From Fibrobacterota bacterium (GTDB lineage Bacteria > Fibrobacterota > Chitinivibrionia > Chitinivibrionales > FEN-1185), in NCBI GenBank assembly GCA_003165595.1, contig PLWQ01000012.1, forward strand, positions 479,390 to 543,389: a stretch of DNA of 64,000 nt. Reading direction: 5' to 3'. How positions within the stretch are numbered: position 1 is the stretch's first letter; each line of letters starts with the position of its first letter. The notes beneath the pieces are model-generated. The model worked only from the letters and a program-made list of their open reading frames with translations, ran no database searches and was not told the DNA's origin. Below, piece after piece: positions 34,064 through 42,260 of the stretch. Position numbers and translations under genes: made by a program.

Positions 34064-36871
34064 TCAGGGAATCAAAACCACCCGCTTGACACACGGCAAA
34101 GCTCCGTCGGCGGAATATCTCACAAGAAAGATACCCGCGCAGTCTGCCGATCCCGAACGATTAACAAAATGCCAGCCAGCAGACTGCTTCTCGCAGGTGA
34201 TTCTACGGATCGACTTGCCGTTTGCAGCCAGGATCTCCAGGGAGACATTCGCCGTTTTGCTCAGGAAATACCTCAGCGCGCCGCCCGCACCGCTTATCGT
34301 GACCGTTGGGGTCAAGGATACATTTGTCGCTCGCATAGGAACGTGCGCAGACGAGGAGATAGACGACACCGGATAGGTGGTAAACGAAGCGGTGCCGGAG
34401 CCAAGCCCGGCAGCTGCGGCCGTGACCGTCGCCGTGCCCGGCGTGAACGTGGAGCGGACGGCCACCTTGCACATGCCGCCTTCGGCCGACAGCTCGTGGT
34501 CGAGCGGCGAGTGATAGTCGATTGGTTTCCCCGCGGTAACGAGCTGATCGCTTCCTCCTCGGTAGTCGCCCGGGCCGGAGACGCTGAACGTGATCAGGTT
34601 GCTTGCCGTGGGGCACCAGATTCCGTTGGCGTCAACCACGGTTGCGAGGACAAACGCGGCATCCGTGCCGTTTGCCTGGATCTGAAACGTGTCTCCGCTG
34701 GGCTTTACCAGGGCAGGCTCCACGGTAAGAAGGATATGGTCCGGATTGCCCGCGGTCTTCTTTTCGTCGAAACAGACCACATTTCCGCTTGCGTCAAGCC
34801 CCTCGGCGCGAAGCGTGCCGGCCGCCCATGTCACGTTCCAGAAACACTGATACGGCAGCTGTGTGGTGTTCTGGTCGGTGCCGTCGCCGGTCCCGGTCCA
34901 CGGGTTGGGCGTCTTGATTCCTTGACTCGTGCCATTGATGAGCAGCCGGACGCTTGGACAGTTGCTGAATGCGTTCACCTGCACGTTGCCCGAGCGGTTC
35001 CAGTGATGTGCAAGGGCCACAACCGGTTTCACCGAATAGGGTGTCCATGCCGCCTTGTAAATGTAGTACAGCATCTTGGGAATACGGTTGAAGTCCATCA
35101 TGGAGGAACCGAACGACCGCACGCTTCCCTCGCCCACGCCTTCGAGAAACGCGCCCGACTCGCCCGGCGTTTCGCACAGATACCATTGTGACAGCCCGAA
35201 GCAGTTTGCCTGCCGCGCTTTTCGCCAGTTTTGGACATAGGGGCCGGCGAACGCGAGTTCGTAGTCGTACGCATACCGTGCCGTCCTTGCGCCGCCCCAC
35301 GCTTCCGCGCCCCAGCAGGGAGTGTTCGGGAGGCTGTTCTTCATTGATATTTCGCAACCGGAAGACGAGCAGGAAATAATGTCCGCGATCGTGGGATCCG
35401 CCGCGCTCCCACCCCTGTCGGACTGCGCCCTCGTGTTGACAGAATCCCACGTCTTGGAGATGGCCTTGAGCTGGGCTGCAAATGTCGGGTCAATGGGCCC
35501 GTTGCTTACTTCCCAGGCAAGAATGGAAGGATCATTCCTGTCCCGAATTATCATGTCTCTGTGCAGTCCGGACTTGTAGGTCTTTTTCGTGTCGTTCAGC
35601 TGGGCCGTGCTGAACGTGCCTTCGAGCTCGCCGCTCGGCTGCACCAGCATCACGCCGTACGCGTCGCATGCATGGACGAATTCGGGGCTGCTGGAGGAAT
35701 GGCCCGGCCGCCACATGTTGGCGCTGCAGTTCGCAGCAAGCTTTGCGTCGCGCCACTGCTGTTCCTCGGGCACCGCGGTCCCCAGCGCGGGATAGTCGTA
35801 CCGGCTCGAAACTCCCCACATATAGTGCTGGTGTCCATTGATATACGGGAAATTGTGGTCCCAGGTGATAGTGCGTATGCCCAGCGGGCTCTGGAAGACA
35901 TCCACCGTTGTCCCGCCCACCTTTACAATGTGATACACCTGATACAGATACGGCTGTCCAAAGGTGCTGCCGGCCGGATACCACAGATGCGGATCGGCAA
36001 TGGTGCAGTTGACATCAAACACGAGGTTCGTGTCCGCGCCGACCGTCTGGGTATTATCCGACGTATATACAACGGTCTGCGTGGCATCAACAATCTTGGT
36101 GGTGACCGTCACCGCCTGGGCCGCTGCATTGTCGTTGCGCACATTGGTTTGCACCTTGACAACTGCCGAAGCGTCGGAACAGGAAACCGTGGCAACGTAG
36201 GTGCCCCATTGGTTCAGCACCGAGTATACGTTGAGCGGCACATGGACCTTGTCGGTGACATGCATGTACACGGGCCGGAACAGTCCGTAGTCGCCCTGCC
36301 CGAACCGGTAGTCTATGGAAAAGCCGGGATAGGTAAAAAATCCGCCGTTGCCGCTCATCTTGACGGCCAGGACATTGTCGGTTCCGTCGAATTTCGCGTA
36401 CGGGGTAATGTCCACCGCAAACCCGATGAACCCCACCACGTGCGTTGCATTGGCGTTAATGCCGTCGTTGCCGGGCAGGAACGTACCGTTGATGTATACC
36501 GCCGCGCCGAGGTGGGCACCTTCGAATTCCACGAATATTTTTCTTCCGGAATAACCCGAGTCGAGCGTGAAGTGCTTCCTGTACCACGAGACGCCTCCGT
36601 ACATGGACCCCGTGGCGCCGCCGCCCGACTGGTTGTTGAACGATTCCGTGTCGCTCCAGGTGTGGGGAATGCCGACGGTGCTCCATGTCGCATCGCTGGT
36701 GGCCGGAAGTTGCGCATTGGCAATATCGCCCTTTGCAAATTTCCACGGGGTGGCCCCCAGGTTGATTTTGACCCTGTTGCCTTGCTCCGGCGCGTACGTA
36801 TCCGCAAGACAGCCCGCGGCCGCCAAAATCACCGCGGCGCAAACTGCCGCAGCTCTTGTTTTGAAGAACAT
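34064..36871 (-). CDS. secreted glycoside hydrolase family 2-like protein with sorting-type tail
   Basis: I start this 935-residue protein at the ATG at 36871, which has GGGGGAG just upstream and begins a signal peptide (AAAVCAAVILAAAGCLAD). Domains in order are a jelly-roll sugar-binding domain (INLGATPWKFAKGDI, FNNQSGGGATGSMYGGVSWY, EFEGAHLGAAVYINGT), GH2 Ig-like sandwiches, a TIM-barrel domain (QHYMWGVSSRYDYPALG, RDRNDPSILAWEVSNG), further beta domains, and a C-terminal sorting-type tail (SLEILAANGKSIRRITCEKQ, GIFLVRYSADG). Where GH2 enzymes carry the acid/base Glu after Asn (N-E), this protein has N-G (EVSNGPID). A Glu in CWGAEAWGG could be the nucleophile. It is probably extracellular and acts on plant or microbial polysaccharide, or it has become a binding protein. 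Confidence 0.8.
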   Translation of the reverse strand: MFFKTRAAAVCAAVILAAAGCLADTYAPEQGNRVKINLGATPWKFAKGDIANAQLPATSDATWSTVGIPHTWSDTESFNNQSGGGATGSMYGGVSWYRKHFTLDSGYSGRKIFVEFEGAHLGAAVYINGTFLPGNDGINANATHVVGFIGFAVDITPYAKFDGTDNVLAVKMSGNGGFFTYPGFSIDYRFGQGDYGLFRPVYMHVTDKVHVPLNVYSVLNQWGTYVATVSCSDASAVVKVQTNVRNDNAAAQAVTVTTKIVDATQTVVYTSDNTQTVGADTNLVFDVNCTIADPHLWYPAGSTFGQPYLYQVYHIVKVGGTTVDVFQSPLGIRTITWDHNFPYINGHQHYMWGVSSRYDYPALGTAVPEEQQWRDAKLAANCSANMWRPGHSSSSPEFVHACDAYGVMLVQPSGELEGTFSTAQLNDTKKTYKSGLHRDMIIRDRNDPSILAWEVSNGPIDPTFAAQLKAISKTWDSVNTRAQSDRGGSAADPTIADIISCSSSGCEISMKNSLPNTPCWGAEAWGGARTARYAYDYELAFAGPYVQNWRKARQANCFGLSQWYLCETPGESGAFLEGVGEGSVRSFGSSMMDFNRIPKMLYYIYKAAWTPYSVKPVVALAHHWNRSGNVQVNAFSNCPSVRLLINGTSQGIKTPNPWTGTGDGTDQNTTQLPYQCFWNVTWAAGTLRAEGLDASGNVVCFDEKKTAGNPDHILLTVEPALVKPSGDTFQIQANGTDAAFVLATVVDANGIWCPTASNLITFSVSGPGDYRGGSDQLVTAGKPIDYHSPLDHELSAEGGMCKVAVRSTFTPGTATVTAAAAGLGSGTASFTTYPVSSISSSAHVPMRATNVSLTPTVTISGAGGALRYFLSKTANVSLEILAANGKSIRRITCEKQSAGWHFVNRSGSADCAGIFLVRYSADGALPCVKRVVLIP

Positions 36872-37252
36872 GTCTCCCCCTTTGTTGGAATCGTAACCGA
36901 CAAATTGTCTCGATGGAGCCGCGGGTATCATGTTTGAATGCGCCGCCCTGCAATCCCCACGCATTACTTACGTACACCCCTTTGTGACAAAATATAATGA
37001 ATATGAGACGAAATTGAGTCTTCCTTGCAATCATTGTTCACGCCCGTGAACAGGGGGGCCGGACGCAAGGCTCGCGCGCGACGGTGGGTGGGGACGTGTT
37101 TGAATCCAGATGGGCAAAAACGCCCGGGGGCTGCGGCCGAACTACTACTGCAAAAGCTGCACTATCCGGTGTACCATGACGGATACTGCGCAAACGGGCA
37201 GAAGCAATCTTCGCCAGGCGACTCGCTGCGGGGAATTTTCCCCTGGTTTTGA
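36872..37252. other. intergenic, GH2-like upstream region
   Basis: The part next to the GH2-like start is AT-rich and probably holds its promoter. The 37040-37160 part is GC-rich. I see no supported gene or repeat. Confidence 0.45.
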
Positions 37253-37795
37253 TCAATGCATATGCATCTCATTCATCGGCGTGCCGGATTCATACGGGAT
37301 AGTAACTTTCAGTCTCAATTTTTTACCGTTGACGATAAGTAAGATTGTCAACGGGCCGTTCGGCAACACCACGTTGTTGCCGTAATGCGTCGATTGTTCG
37401 CCCTTTCCGATTGCCTGCATCATGACAATCGGAACGTCAACAGGATCGCCGAATTGCTCCCCTTTTTCGTCAAGTGCCTGGAAACTCATTTTGACTTTTG
37501 CGTTTGTAATAGCCTTTTCCGTAAGTGCATTAAAAACATGGACGACCAGATGGCTGTTCGGTTTTGTTTCCGCATCAGGTTGCAAAGGCTTTGCCCCTCC
37601 CAGGATCAGCATTCCTTCCTTCGCGTTTCCGGCGGCAACCTGATCTTTTGTAAAGAATGGCTCGGCGGGCAGCACATGTAATTGGATATGCATGCCGCTG
37701 GTCGTTGTATCGGCCACAAAATGGCCGGCATGAACGCTACCGCAAGCAAGAAGGGAAAAGATGGCGGACAGGCCAAGAATGGGGAATTTACTCAT
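37253..37795 (-). CDS. small periplasmic protein with Met/His-rich C-terminus
   Basis: This protein is 180 residues if started at the ATG at 37795, which has AGGAGG nine bases upstream; another in-frame ATG six bases earlier sits too close to that site. A signal peptide (ILGLSAIFSLLACGSVHAGH) gives a periplasmic protein of about 155 residues. The rest is beta-rich (SGMHIQLHVLPAEPFF, HLVVHVFNALTEKAITNAKV, STHYGNNVVLPNGPLTILLI) and ends MNEMHMH. The GMHI and HYGNN segments recall periplasmic iron/copper-binding proteins of the P19/Tp34 type, but the resemblance is slight. The Met and His residues make metal binding plausible. No transporter adjoins it. Confidence 0.65.
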   Translation of the reverse strand: MSKFPILGLSAIFSLLACGSVHAGHFVADTTTSGMHIQLHVLPAEPFFTKDQVAAGNAKEGMLILGGAKPLQPDAETKPNSHLVVHVFNALTEKAITNAKVKMSFQALDEKGEQFGDPVDVPIVMMQAIGKGEQSTHYGNNVVLPNGPLTILLIVNGKKLRLKVTIPYESGTPMNEMHMH

Positions 37796-37801
37796 GCTCA
37801 T

Positions 37802-38185
37802 CTTCCTCCTGGAAAAAGTACGGTCACCGGACCATTAAATACTTTTGCGTACATCATGGAGGGAAATTACTCGGATGATGTTTTCCAATGGGAATTGTGC
37901 AAACCTTGTGCCACGCGAACAGGCACAAGCAGACGGATCGGGGCAACACGCTGCATTGAGAATCGAGCGAGCTGTTTTCTCGTTTTCAAGAAGAGTTTTC
38001 TCACAATAAGAATTATCTCCCAGCCAAGGAACTGGCTGGCGCCGGGAATTCCGGCGCGAGGCAAAAGCTTCACCGGTCCGAGGTTCGTCATTTTTCCAGT
38101 GGAGAGCAAGTATATTATTTATTCGTTACGCGGCCGTCGACGCAAGGCCGCCTCGCCCCGGCAAACAAGGACCCCTTTGAAGCGG
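37802..38185. other. intergenic, divergent upstream regions
   Basis: These bases separate the Met/His protein (minus) from the TPM protein (plus) and should carry both promoters. No gene, repeat or structured RNA is evident. Confidence 0.45.
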
Positions 38186-38956
38186 ATGAATCAGTCGAGA
38201 ATTCATATCTTTGTGCCGCTCCTGTGCGTATTTGCCCTGTGCACATGCGCGTTCGGCCAGACGTTCCCCGACCGGCCCTCCGGACCGGTGGCGGATCTTG
38301 CGGGCGTTGTGGACCAGCCCACGCAGCAGAAGATTTCGCTGGTGGCCCAGGCGCTCTGGGAGCAGGCCGGCTTCGGTCTTGTTGTGGCCACGTTGCCAAA
38401 GCTCGAAAACGCAACCGTCGACGACTATGCGCCGGAGCTTTACAAACGCTGGGGAATCGGAACAAAGGGATCCGACGAAGGGGTGCTGATCCTCCTCACG
38501 CTCGACCCCCGCAAAGCTCGCGTGGAAGTGGGCTACGGATCCGAAGGGTATCTCAATGATGCAAAGACGGGCAGAATACTTGACGAATTCGGAGTCCCGT
38601 ATTTCAAGAACAACGACTATGCCGCGGGCCTGCTCAACATTTCTCTTGCAATCGCCGGCGAGGTTTCGCGGGAGAAGCACATCACGCTGGCGCTTCCCGG
38701 ACCCAGCGGCTATGCAATTACCCGGCACTATGCAAAAGTTTCGCCGCTAAACCTGGTGCTCCTGCTCGCGGTCTTGATCTTCCTTCTGGCCACGCCCTTT
38801 GGCCGCACCATATTGTGGGCCATGCTCCTGAGCAGCCTGATGGGCGGCGGCCGCAGAGGCGGCGGCGGCTTTGGCGGGGGGTTCGGCGGCGGTGGTTTCG
38901 GAGGAGGGTTCGGCGGCGGCTCCAGCGGCGGCGGCGGGGCATCGCGAGGCTTCTGA
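38186..38956 (+). CDS. TPM-domain (YgcG-like) membrane protein with Gly-rich tail
   Basis: I start this 256-residue protein at the ATG at 38186, which places a signal peptide (IHIFVPLLCVFALCTCAFGQ) at the N-terminus. A TPM_phosphatase domain follows: ADLAGVVDQPTQQKISLVAQ, GLVVATLPKLENATVDDYAP, RWGIGTKGSDEGVLILLTLD, RVEVGYGSEGYLNDAKTGRI. A membrane helix (NLVLLLAVLIFLLATPF) and a Gly/Phe/Ser repeat tail (GGGFGGGFGGGG) end the protein. Related proteins are often found with LemA, which lies 0.9 kb downstream here. The molecular role is poorly known; some TPM proteins have phosphatase activity or act in photosystem repair. Confidence 0.88.
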   Translation: MNQSRIHIFVPLLCVFALCTCAFGQTFPDRPSGPVADLAGVVDQPTQQKISLVAQALWEQAGFGLVVATLPKLENATVDDYAPELYKRWGIGTKGSDEGVLILLTLDPRKARVEVGYGSEGYLNDAKTGRILDEFGVPYFKNNDYAAGLLNISLAIAGEVSREKHITLALPGPSGYAITRHYAKVSPLNLVLLLAVLIFLLATPFGRTILWAMLLSSLMGGGRRGGGGFGGGFGGGGFGGGFGGGSSGGGGASRGF

Positions 38957-38972
38957 AGTCGGCTCCAGAAGA

Positions 38973-39001
38973 TTCACCGCAAAGGCGCAAAGAACGCAAA
39001 G
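38973..39001 (+). repeat. dispersed CGCAAAG-type repeat, copy 1
   Basis: A 29-base element (TTCACCGCAAAGGCGCAAAG, then AACGCAAAG) is built from the unit CGCAAAG repeated every 8-9 bases. An identical copy lies at 62956, and a 28-base inverted variant at 63092. Confidence 0.85.
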
Positions 39002-39133
39002 GACAAATGAATAGTTGACAATTGACTGCAAAGAAGATATTCGAGGCCCAGCTCCGGGTCCCCGGCTCTCTAAATCCGGAATCTGGCATCGTTGGTACCT
39101 CGCGAAGCACCTGTTAGGAAAAGAGGTTCGTGT

Positions 39134-39865
39134 ATGGGAATAATTACCAACCCAATCGATCTTGCAAAACTGGCAGCCGCGGATTTTGCCGCCTGCTACG
39201 GAAGCGACCTCGTGTCGGTTATCGTGTATGGAAGCGCTGCGGGGCAGGATTTCGCCCCGAAAAGGTCCGACATCAACCTGCTCGTGGTTCTTTCGGCGAT
39301 CACACTTCCGGTGCTCGAAAAATCGATTGCGGTCCAGCAGAAATGGATGAAGAAGCGGTTTGCTCGACCGCTGTTTCTGGACAAGGAATATGTCGCGAGT
39401 TCACTCGATTCATTTCCCATCGAGTTCTTCGACATGAAGGACTGCCACAGCGTCGTTTTCGGCGAGGACGTTTTCCAGAATCTGGTGATCGAGAAAAGCG
39501 ACTTGCGGCTTCAGATCGAGCGGGAAGTCAAGGGAAAATGGCTGCACCTTAACCGGGGCTGGCTGGAGTCAAAGGGAAACCCAGCGCGACTCCGGCTGCT
39601 GCTGTCGCTTTCCATAAGGGATTTCTCGCCGATCTTCAGAGCCATCCTCCATGTGAAGGGGCTTCCGATTCCACGCGAAAGATCCGCCCTGTTTGCTGCC
39701 GCGGGCTCGGCCTTCGGTCTCAAAGGGGGATCGCTGGAAAACGCATTGACCGCAATCAAAAGCGGTGGCAGGCGCGAAATGACGGCAGCCTTCCCGCCCT
39801 ACGCGGACGCCATTAAATCCATGTGCAACGCCATAGACCAAATCTCAACAAAGGAGAAGTCATGA
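39134..39865 (+). CDS. nucleotidyltransferase-fold protein
   Basis: This 243-residue protein is started at the ATG at 39134. The N-terminal part has the minimal nucleotidyltransferase signature VIVYGSAAGQDFAP followed by RSDINLLVVL. The first Asp of the usual D-x-D is present (SDIN) but the second is Asn, and a later Asp/Glu is not obvious, so activity is uncertain. The rest is helical (KSDLRLQIEREVKGKWLHLN, SLSIRDFSPIFRAILHVKG), typical of these proteins. Its stop overlaps the lemA start by four bases (ATGA), so the two are cotranslated. It separates the usual TPM and LemA partners. Confidence 0.75.
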   Translation: MGIITNPIDLAKLAAADFAACYGSDLVSVIVYGSAAGQDFAPKRSDINLLVVLSAITLPVLEKSIAVQQKWMKKRFARPLFLDKEYVASSLDSFPIEFFDMKDCHSVVFGEDVFQNLVIEKSDLRLQIEREVKGKWLHLNRGWLESKGNPARLRLLLSLSIRDFSPIFRAILHVKGLPIPRERSALFAAAGSAFGLKGGSLENALTAIKSGGRREMTAAFPPYADAIKSMCNAIDQISTKEKS

Positions 39866-40428
39866 AAACATCGTACAAAGTCCTGATCGTTATCGGCATC
39901 GTGGTGGTGCTTGCGCTTGTCGTCGCCAGCCAGTTTATCGGATGGAAGAACCGGCTCGTTTCTCTGGACGAAAACACGAAGACCCAATGGGCCCAGGTGG
40001 AAAGCCAGTTGCAGCGCCGACTCGATTTGATCCCCAACCTTGTCGAAACCGTCAAGGGATACGCCAAGCATGAGGAGTCCGTTCTCACCGAAGTGACGAA
40101 GGCACGCGCGAGTGTCGCCGGGGCGAACACCCCTTCCGAGAAGATGGCGACAAATAATCAACTCACCTCCGCCCTGTCGCGGTTGCTGGTTGTTGTCGAA
40201 CGCTACCCCGATCTCAAAGCGAACCAGAACTTCCTGGCTTTGCAGGATGAGCTTGCGGGAACGGAAAACCGCATTTCGGTGGCGCGCCAGCGGTACAACG
40301 AAGCCGCCCGCGCGCTCAACGCTACGCGCAGAATGTTTCCCTACAGCCTGGTGGCGGGCACGTTCAAGGAAGCGCCCTATTTCGAAGCCACAGCAGAAGC
40401 GAAAGAGGCGCCAAAAGTTAAGTTTTGA
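39862..40428 (+). CDS. LemA family protein
   Basis: This 188-residue protein has AAGGAGA six bases before its ATG. An N-terminal membrane helix (KVLIVIGIVVVLALVVASQF) is followed by the LemA coiled helical core: NRLVSLDENTKTQWAQVESQ, LQRRLDLIPNLVETVKGYAK, ALSRLLVVVERYPDLKANQN, FLALQDELAGTENRISVARQ, YNEAARALN. The sequence is canonical and full length. LemA proteins are membrane-anchored and of unclear function, often encoded beside TPM proteins as here. It overlaps the nucleotidyltransferase gene by ATGA. The next gene is convergent. Confidence 0.95.
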   Translation: MKTSYKVLIVIGIVVVLALVVASQFIGWKNRLVSLDENTKTQWAQVESQLQRRLDLIPNLVETVKGYAKHEESVLTEVTKARASVAGANTPSEKMATNNQLTSALSRLLVVVERYPDLKANQNFLALQDELAGTENRISVARQRYNEAARALNATRRMFPYSLVAGTFKEAPYFEATAEAKEAPKVKF

Positions 40429-40482
40429 CGCCCTTTCCGGCGGCCCCAGAGGACGAGATGCGTGGAGATCCTCCGTCGCCGC

Positions 40483-41679
40483 CTATTTCCCTCTCCGCAT
40501 CCCCCGAAACACCACGTAGCTCACCATCCAGCAAATCCCCGCCGCGCCCAACGCCAGAATGATGCTGCCGAAAAACCAGTCCATGCCGCCTGAAATATAC
40601 GGCGCCAGCCTGCTGTGAACGAACCCCGCGCTCCAGGTCCGTGGCACTACGAGCTTTCCAATGGCGACTGCCGCCGCGATAATAAGCGGCAGAAACGGCA
40701 GCGAGGATATGCTGACTCCCAAGAAGGCAAGCGGCTTGTTGAGCCGCAGCGCCATGGCGAGCGCAAAAACGGTGAGCACCTGGAATCCGTAAATGGGAAA
40801 AATGCCTATGAACACGCCCAGCGACAGCGACCAGGCCGCCTCTTTCGGCGTCGAATGAGCTTGAAGTTCGTGCCGGAAGAGCGCTGCTATTTTTTGCCGC
40901 CATGTTGCGCCCGGCATATCCACGATGAGAAACGGCACGAACAGCTTGATTATCACCGCCTTCGAATTTACCGTGAATATTCGCAGAAAATCCCGGACCG
41001 GCCGGAAATGAGATACGGCTGTATTCCGAGGCGCATAGTAGAGCCGGACCGGGACCGATTTTACCGGAATGCCGTTCCAGGCTGCCTTGACAAGCGCTTC
41101 TTGTTCGAATTCGTACCGGTCGCCCTTGCAGGCGAGGGCCGCAATTTCCAAAAGCGGGAACGCGCGGAACCCGCATTGCGTATCGCCAATATCGAGTCCG
41201 GTAATGAATTTGTACCAGAACGACCCAAAGCGCCGGCCCGCGGCCGAGCGGCGGGGCTGGCCGGTCCGCCCCGAATCGAGAACCCGGTCGCCGATCCACA
41301 GCGCCTTCGGGTCCAGCGTGATGCTTCCCAGGAATGCCGGGATGTCGGCGGCGGAGTGCTGGCCGTCGGCGTCCAGCGTTATCGCGTGTGTGAATCCAAG
41401 GGCAAGGGCCTTTTCGAACCCGGCGCGAAGCGCCGCGCCCTTGCCGCGGTTGGTCTCGAATTCGGTGGCATGAACTCGCGCGTTCGATTCGGCAAGTTCA
41501 GCAAGAACCGACTTTGTTTCGTCCGTTGAGCCGTCGTTGACAACGATAATGTCGGGCAGGTATTCGGCCGTTTTCGCAACGACGGCGGCAAGGGTTCCGG
41601 CATTGTTGTACGTGGGGATTATTGCAATCGGGCGAACGAATGAAGAACGCGGAAGAGTTGCGGTATTGGTTGTAGGCAT
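40483..41679 (-). CDS. GT2 glycosyltransferase fused to a DUF2062 membrane domain
   Basis: The N-terminal half of this 398-residue protein is a GT2 domain: AIIPTYNNAGTLAAVVAKTA, DIIVVNDGSTDETKSVLAEL, KGAALRAGFEKALALGFTHA, ITLDADGQH (D-x-D). Dolichol-phosphate-mannose-synthase-like segments follow (DTQCGFRAFPL). The C-terminal part (about 270-398) is DUF2062: SLGVFIGIFPIYGFQVLTVF, RLNKPLAFLGVSISSLPFLP and a final membrane helix. This fusion is known and is sometimes found in lipid or pigment gene clusters with acyltransferases and ammonia-lyases. It would glycosylate a lipid carrier or lipid product at the inner membrane. It closes the minus-strand block that starts with the E1 gene. Confidence 0.88.
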   Translation of the reverse strand: MPTTNTATLPRSSFVRPIAIIPTYNNAGTLAAVVAKTAEYLPDIIVVNDGSTDETKSVLAELAESNARVHATEFETNRGKGAALRAGFEKALALGFTHAITLDADGQHSAADIPAFLGSITLDPKALWIGDRVLDSGRTGQPRRSAAGRRFGSFWYKFITGLDIGDTQCGFRAFPLLEIAALACKGDRYEFEQEALVKAAWNGIPVKSVPVRLYYAPRNTAVSHFRPVRDFLRIFTVNSKAVIIKLFVPFLIVDMPGATWRQKIAALFRHELQAHSTPKEAAWSLSLGVFIGIFPIYGFQVLTVFALAMALRLNKPLAFLGVSISSLPFLPLIIAAAVAIGKLVVPRTWSAGFVHSRLAPYISGGMDWFFGSIILALGAAGICWMVSYVVFRGMRRGK

Positions 41680-41715
41680 TTGGAGCGCGAAGCGGCCGGG
41701 CAGCGCTGCCGGAGG

Positions 41716-41940
41716 CTATGCGGCGCGGGACACGGCTTCGCGGAGTTCCTTTGAAAGCCTTACTTCCCTGAAAAAGGCCTTGGGGTACAAATAGTCCTCT
41801 CCGGATTCGTCAATCACTCGCACATGACCGTGTTTCTCGGCAGAAGCGTCCGGGATGCTTTCGTACAGCTTCCGCTGCTCCAGCGAGGCCGCATAGCCTT
41901 GGTTTTCGATGCAAACGACAAACGTACGATCTTTATTCAT
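41716..41940 (-). CDS. small conserved protein of unknown function, partner of the next gene
   Basis: This 74-residue protein has GGGAG nine bases before its ATG. The sequence (TFVVCIENQGYAASLEQRKL, HVRVIDESGEDYLYPKAFFR, LSKELREAVSRAA) is of a type I associate with short conserved proteins in diverse bacteria. No catalytic motif is apparent. Its start overlaps the stop of the preceding 81-residue gene by four bases (ATGA), so the two form a cotranslated unit. Toxin-antitoxin or other small-module roles are possible; nothing in the sequence decides. Confidence 0.7.
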   Translation of the reverse strand: MNKDRTFVVCIENQGYAASLEQRKLYESIPDASAEKHGHVRVIDESGEDYLYPKAFFREVRLSKELREAVSRAA

Positions 41941-42182
41941 GACTGTTTCTCCCGCACGAACCGTTTTACTTTCGTTTCCACCTTGCCTATCCCGTTGCAT
42001 TCGTACCAGTGAAGCTCGACCTCTGTTACAAATCCGTCGGCAAAACATACCGTCGCGATACCCTTCATTTTCATCCAGCGCCCAGGGCCGTAGACTTTCT
42101 TGAGCCGCCTGAGCTCACGGATCGATGCGCCTGTCGCAATTGTTTCCTTCTGCGACACCTCTGAAATTAATTCAAAGTACAT
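41937..42182 (-). CDS. small conserved basic protein, partner of the 74-residue gene
   Basis: This 81-residue basic protein (MYFELISEVSQKETIATGAS, then IRELRRLKKVYGPGRWMKMK and an HWYECNGIGK segment) is coupled by ATGA overlap to the following 74-residue acidic gene. The LRRLKKVYGPGRWMKMKG stretch with charged and aromatic residues would suit nucleic acid or protein binding, but no named family is certain. It lies 78 bases after the acyl-activating-enzyme gene. A basic/acidic small-protein pair resembles a toxin-antitoxin layout; that is inference only. Confidence 0.7.
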   Translation of the reverse strand: MYFELISEVSQKETIATGASIRELRRLKKVYGPGRWMKMKGIATVCFADGFVTEVELHWYECNGIGKVETKVKRFVREKQS

Positions 42183-42260
42183 TGGCTGAAAACCTTTTGT
42201 TTACGTCGGCGCAAACCATCTTTGCCCGGTATGCCACTCGGTCGTGACACCACAAGATCC

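Noticed and set aside
35561-36937. 458-codon plus-strand open frame opposite the GH2-like gene
   Set aside because: No domain or signal. The opposite strand encodes the GH2-like protein.
37025-37252. 75-codon plus-strand open frame between GH2-like and Met/His genes
   Set aside because: No ribosome binding site, odd composition and no recognisable product.
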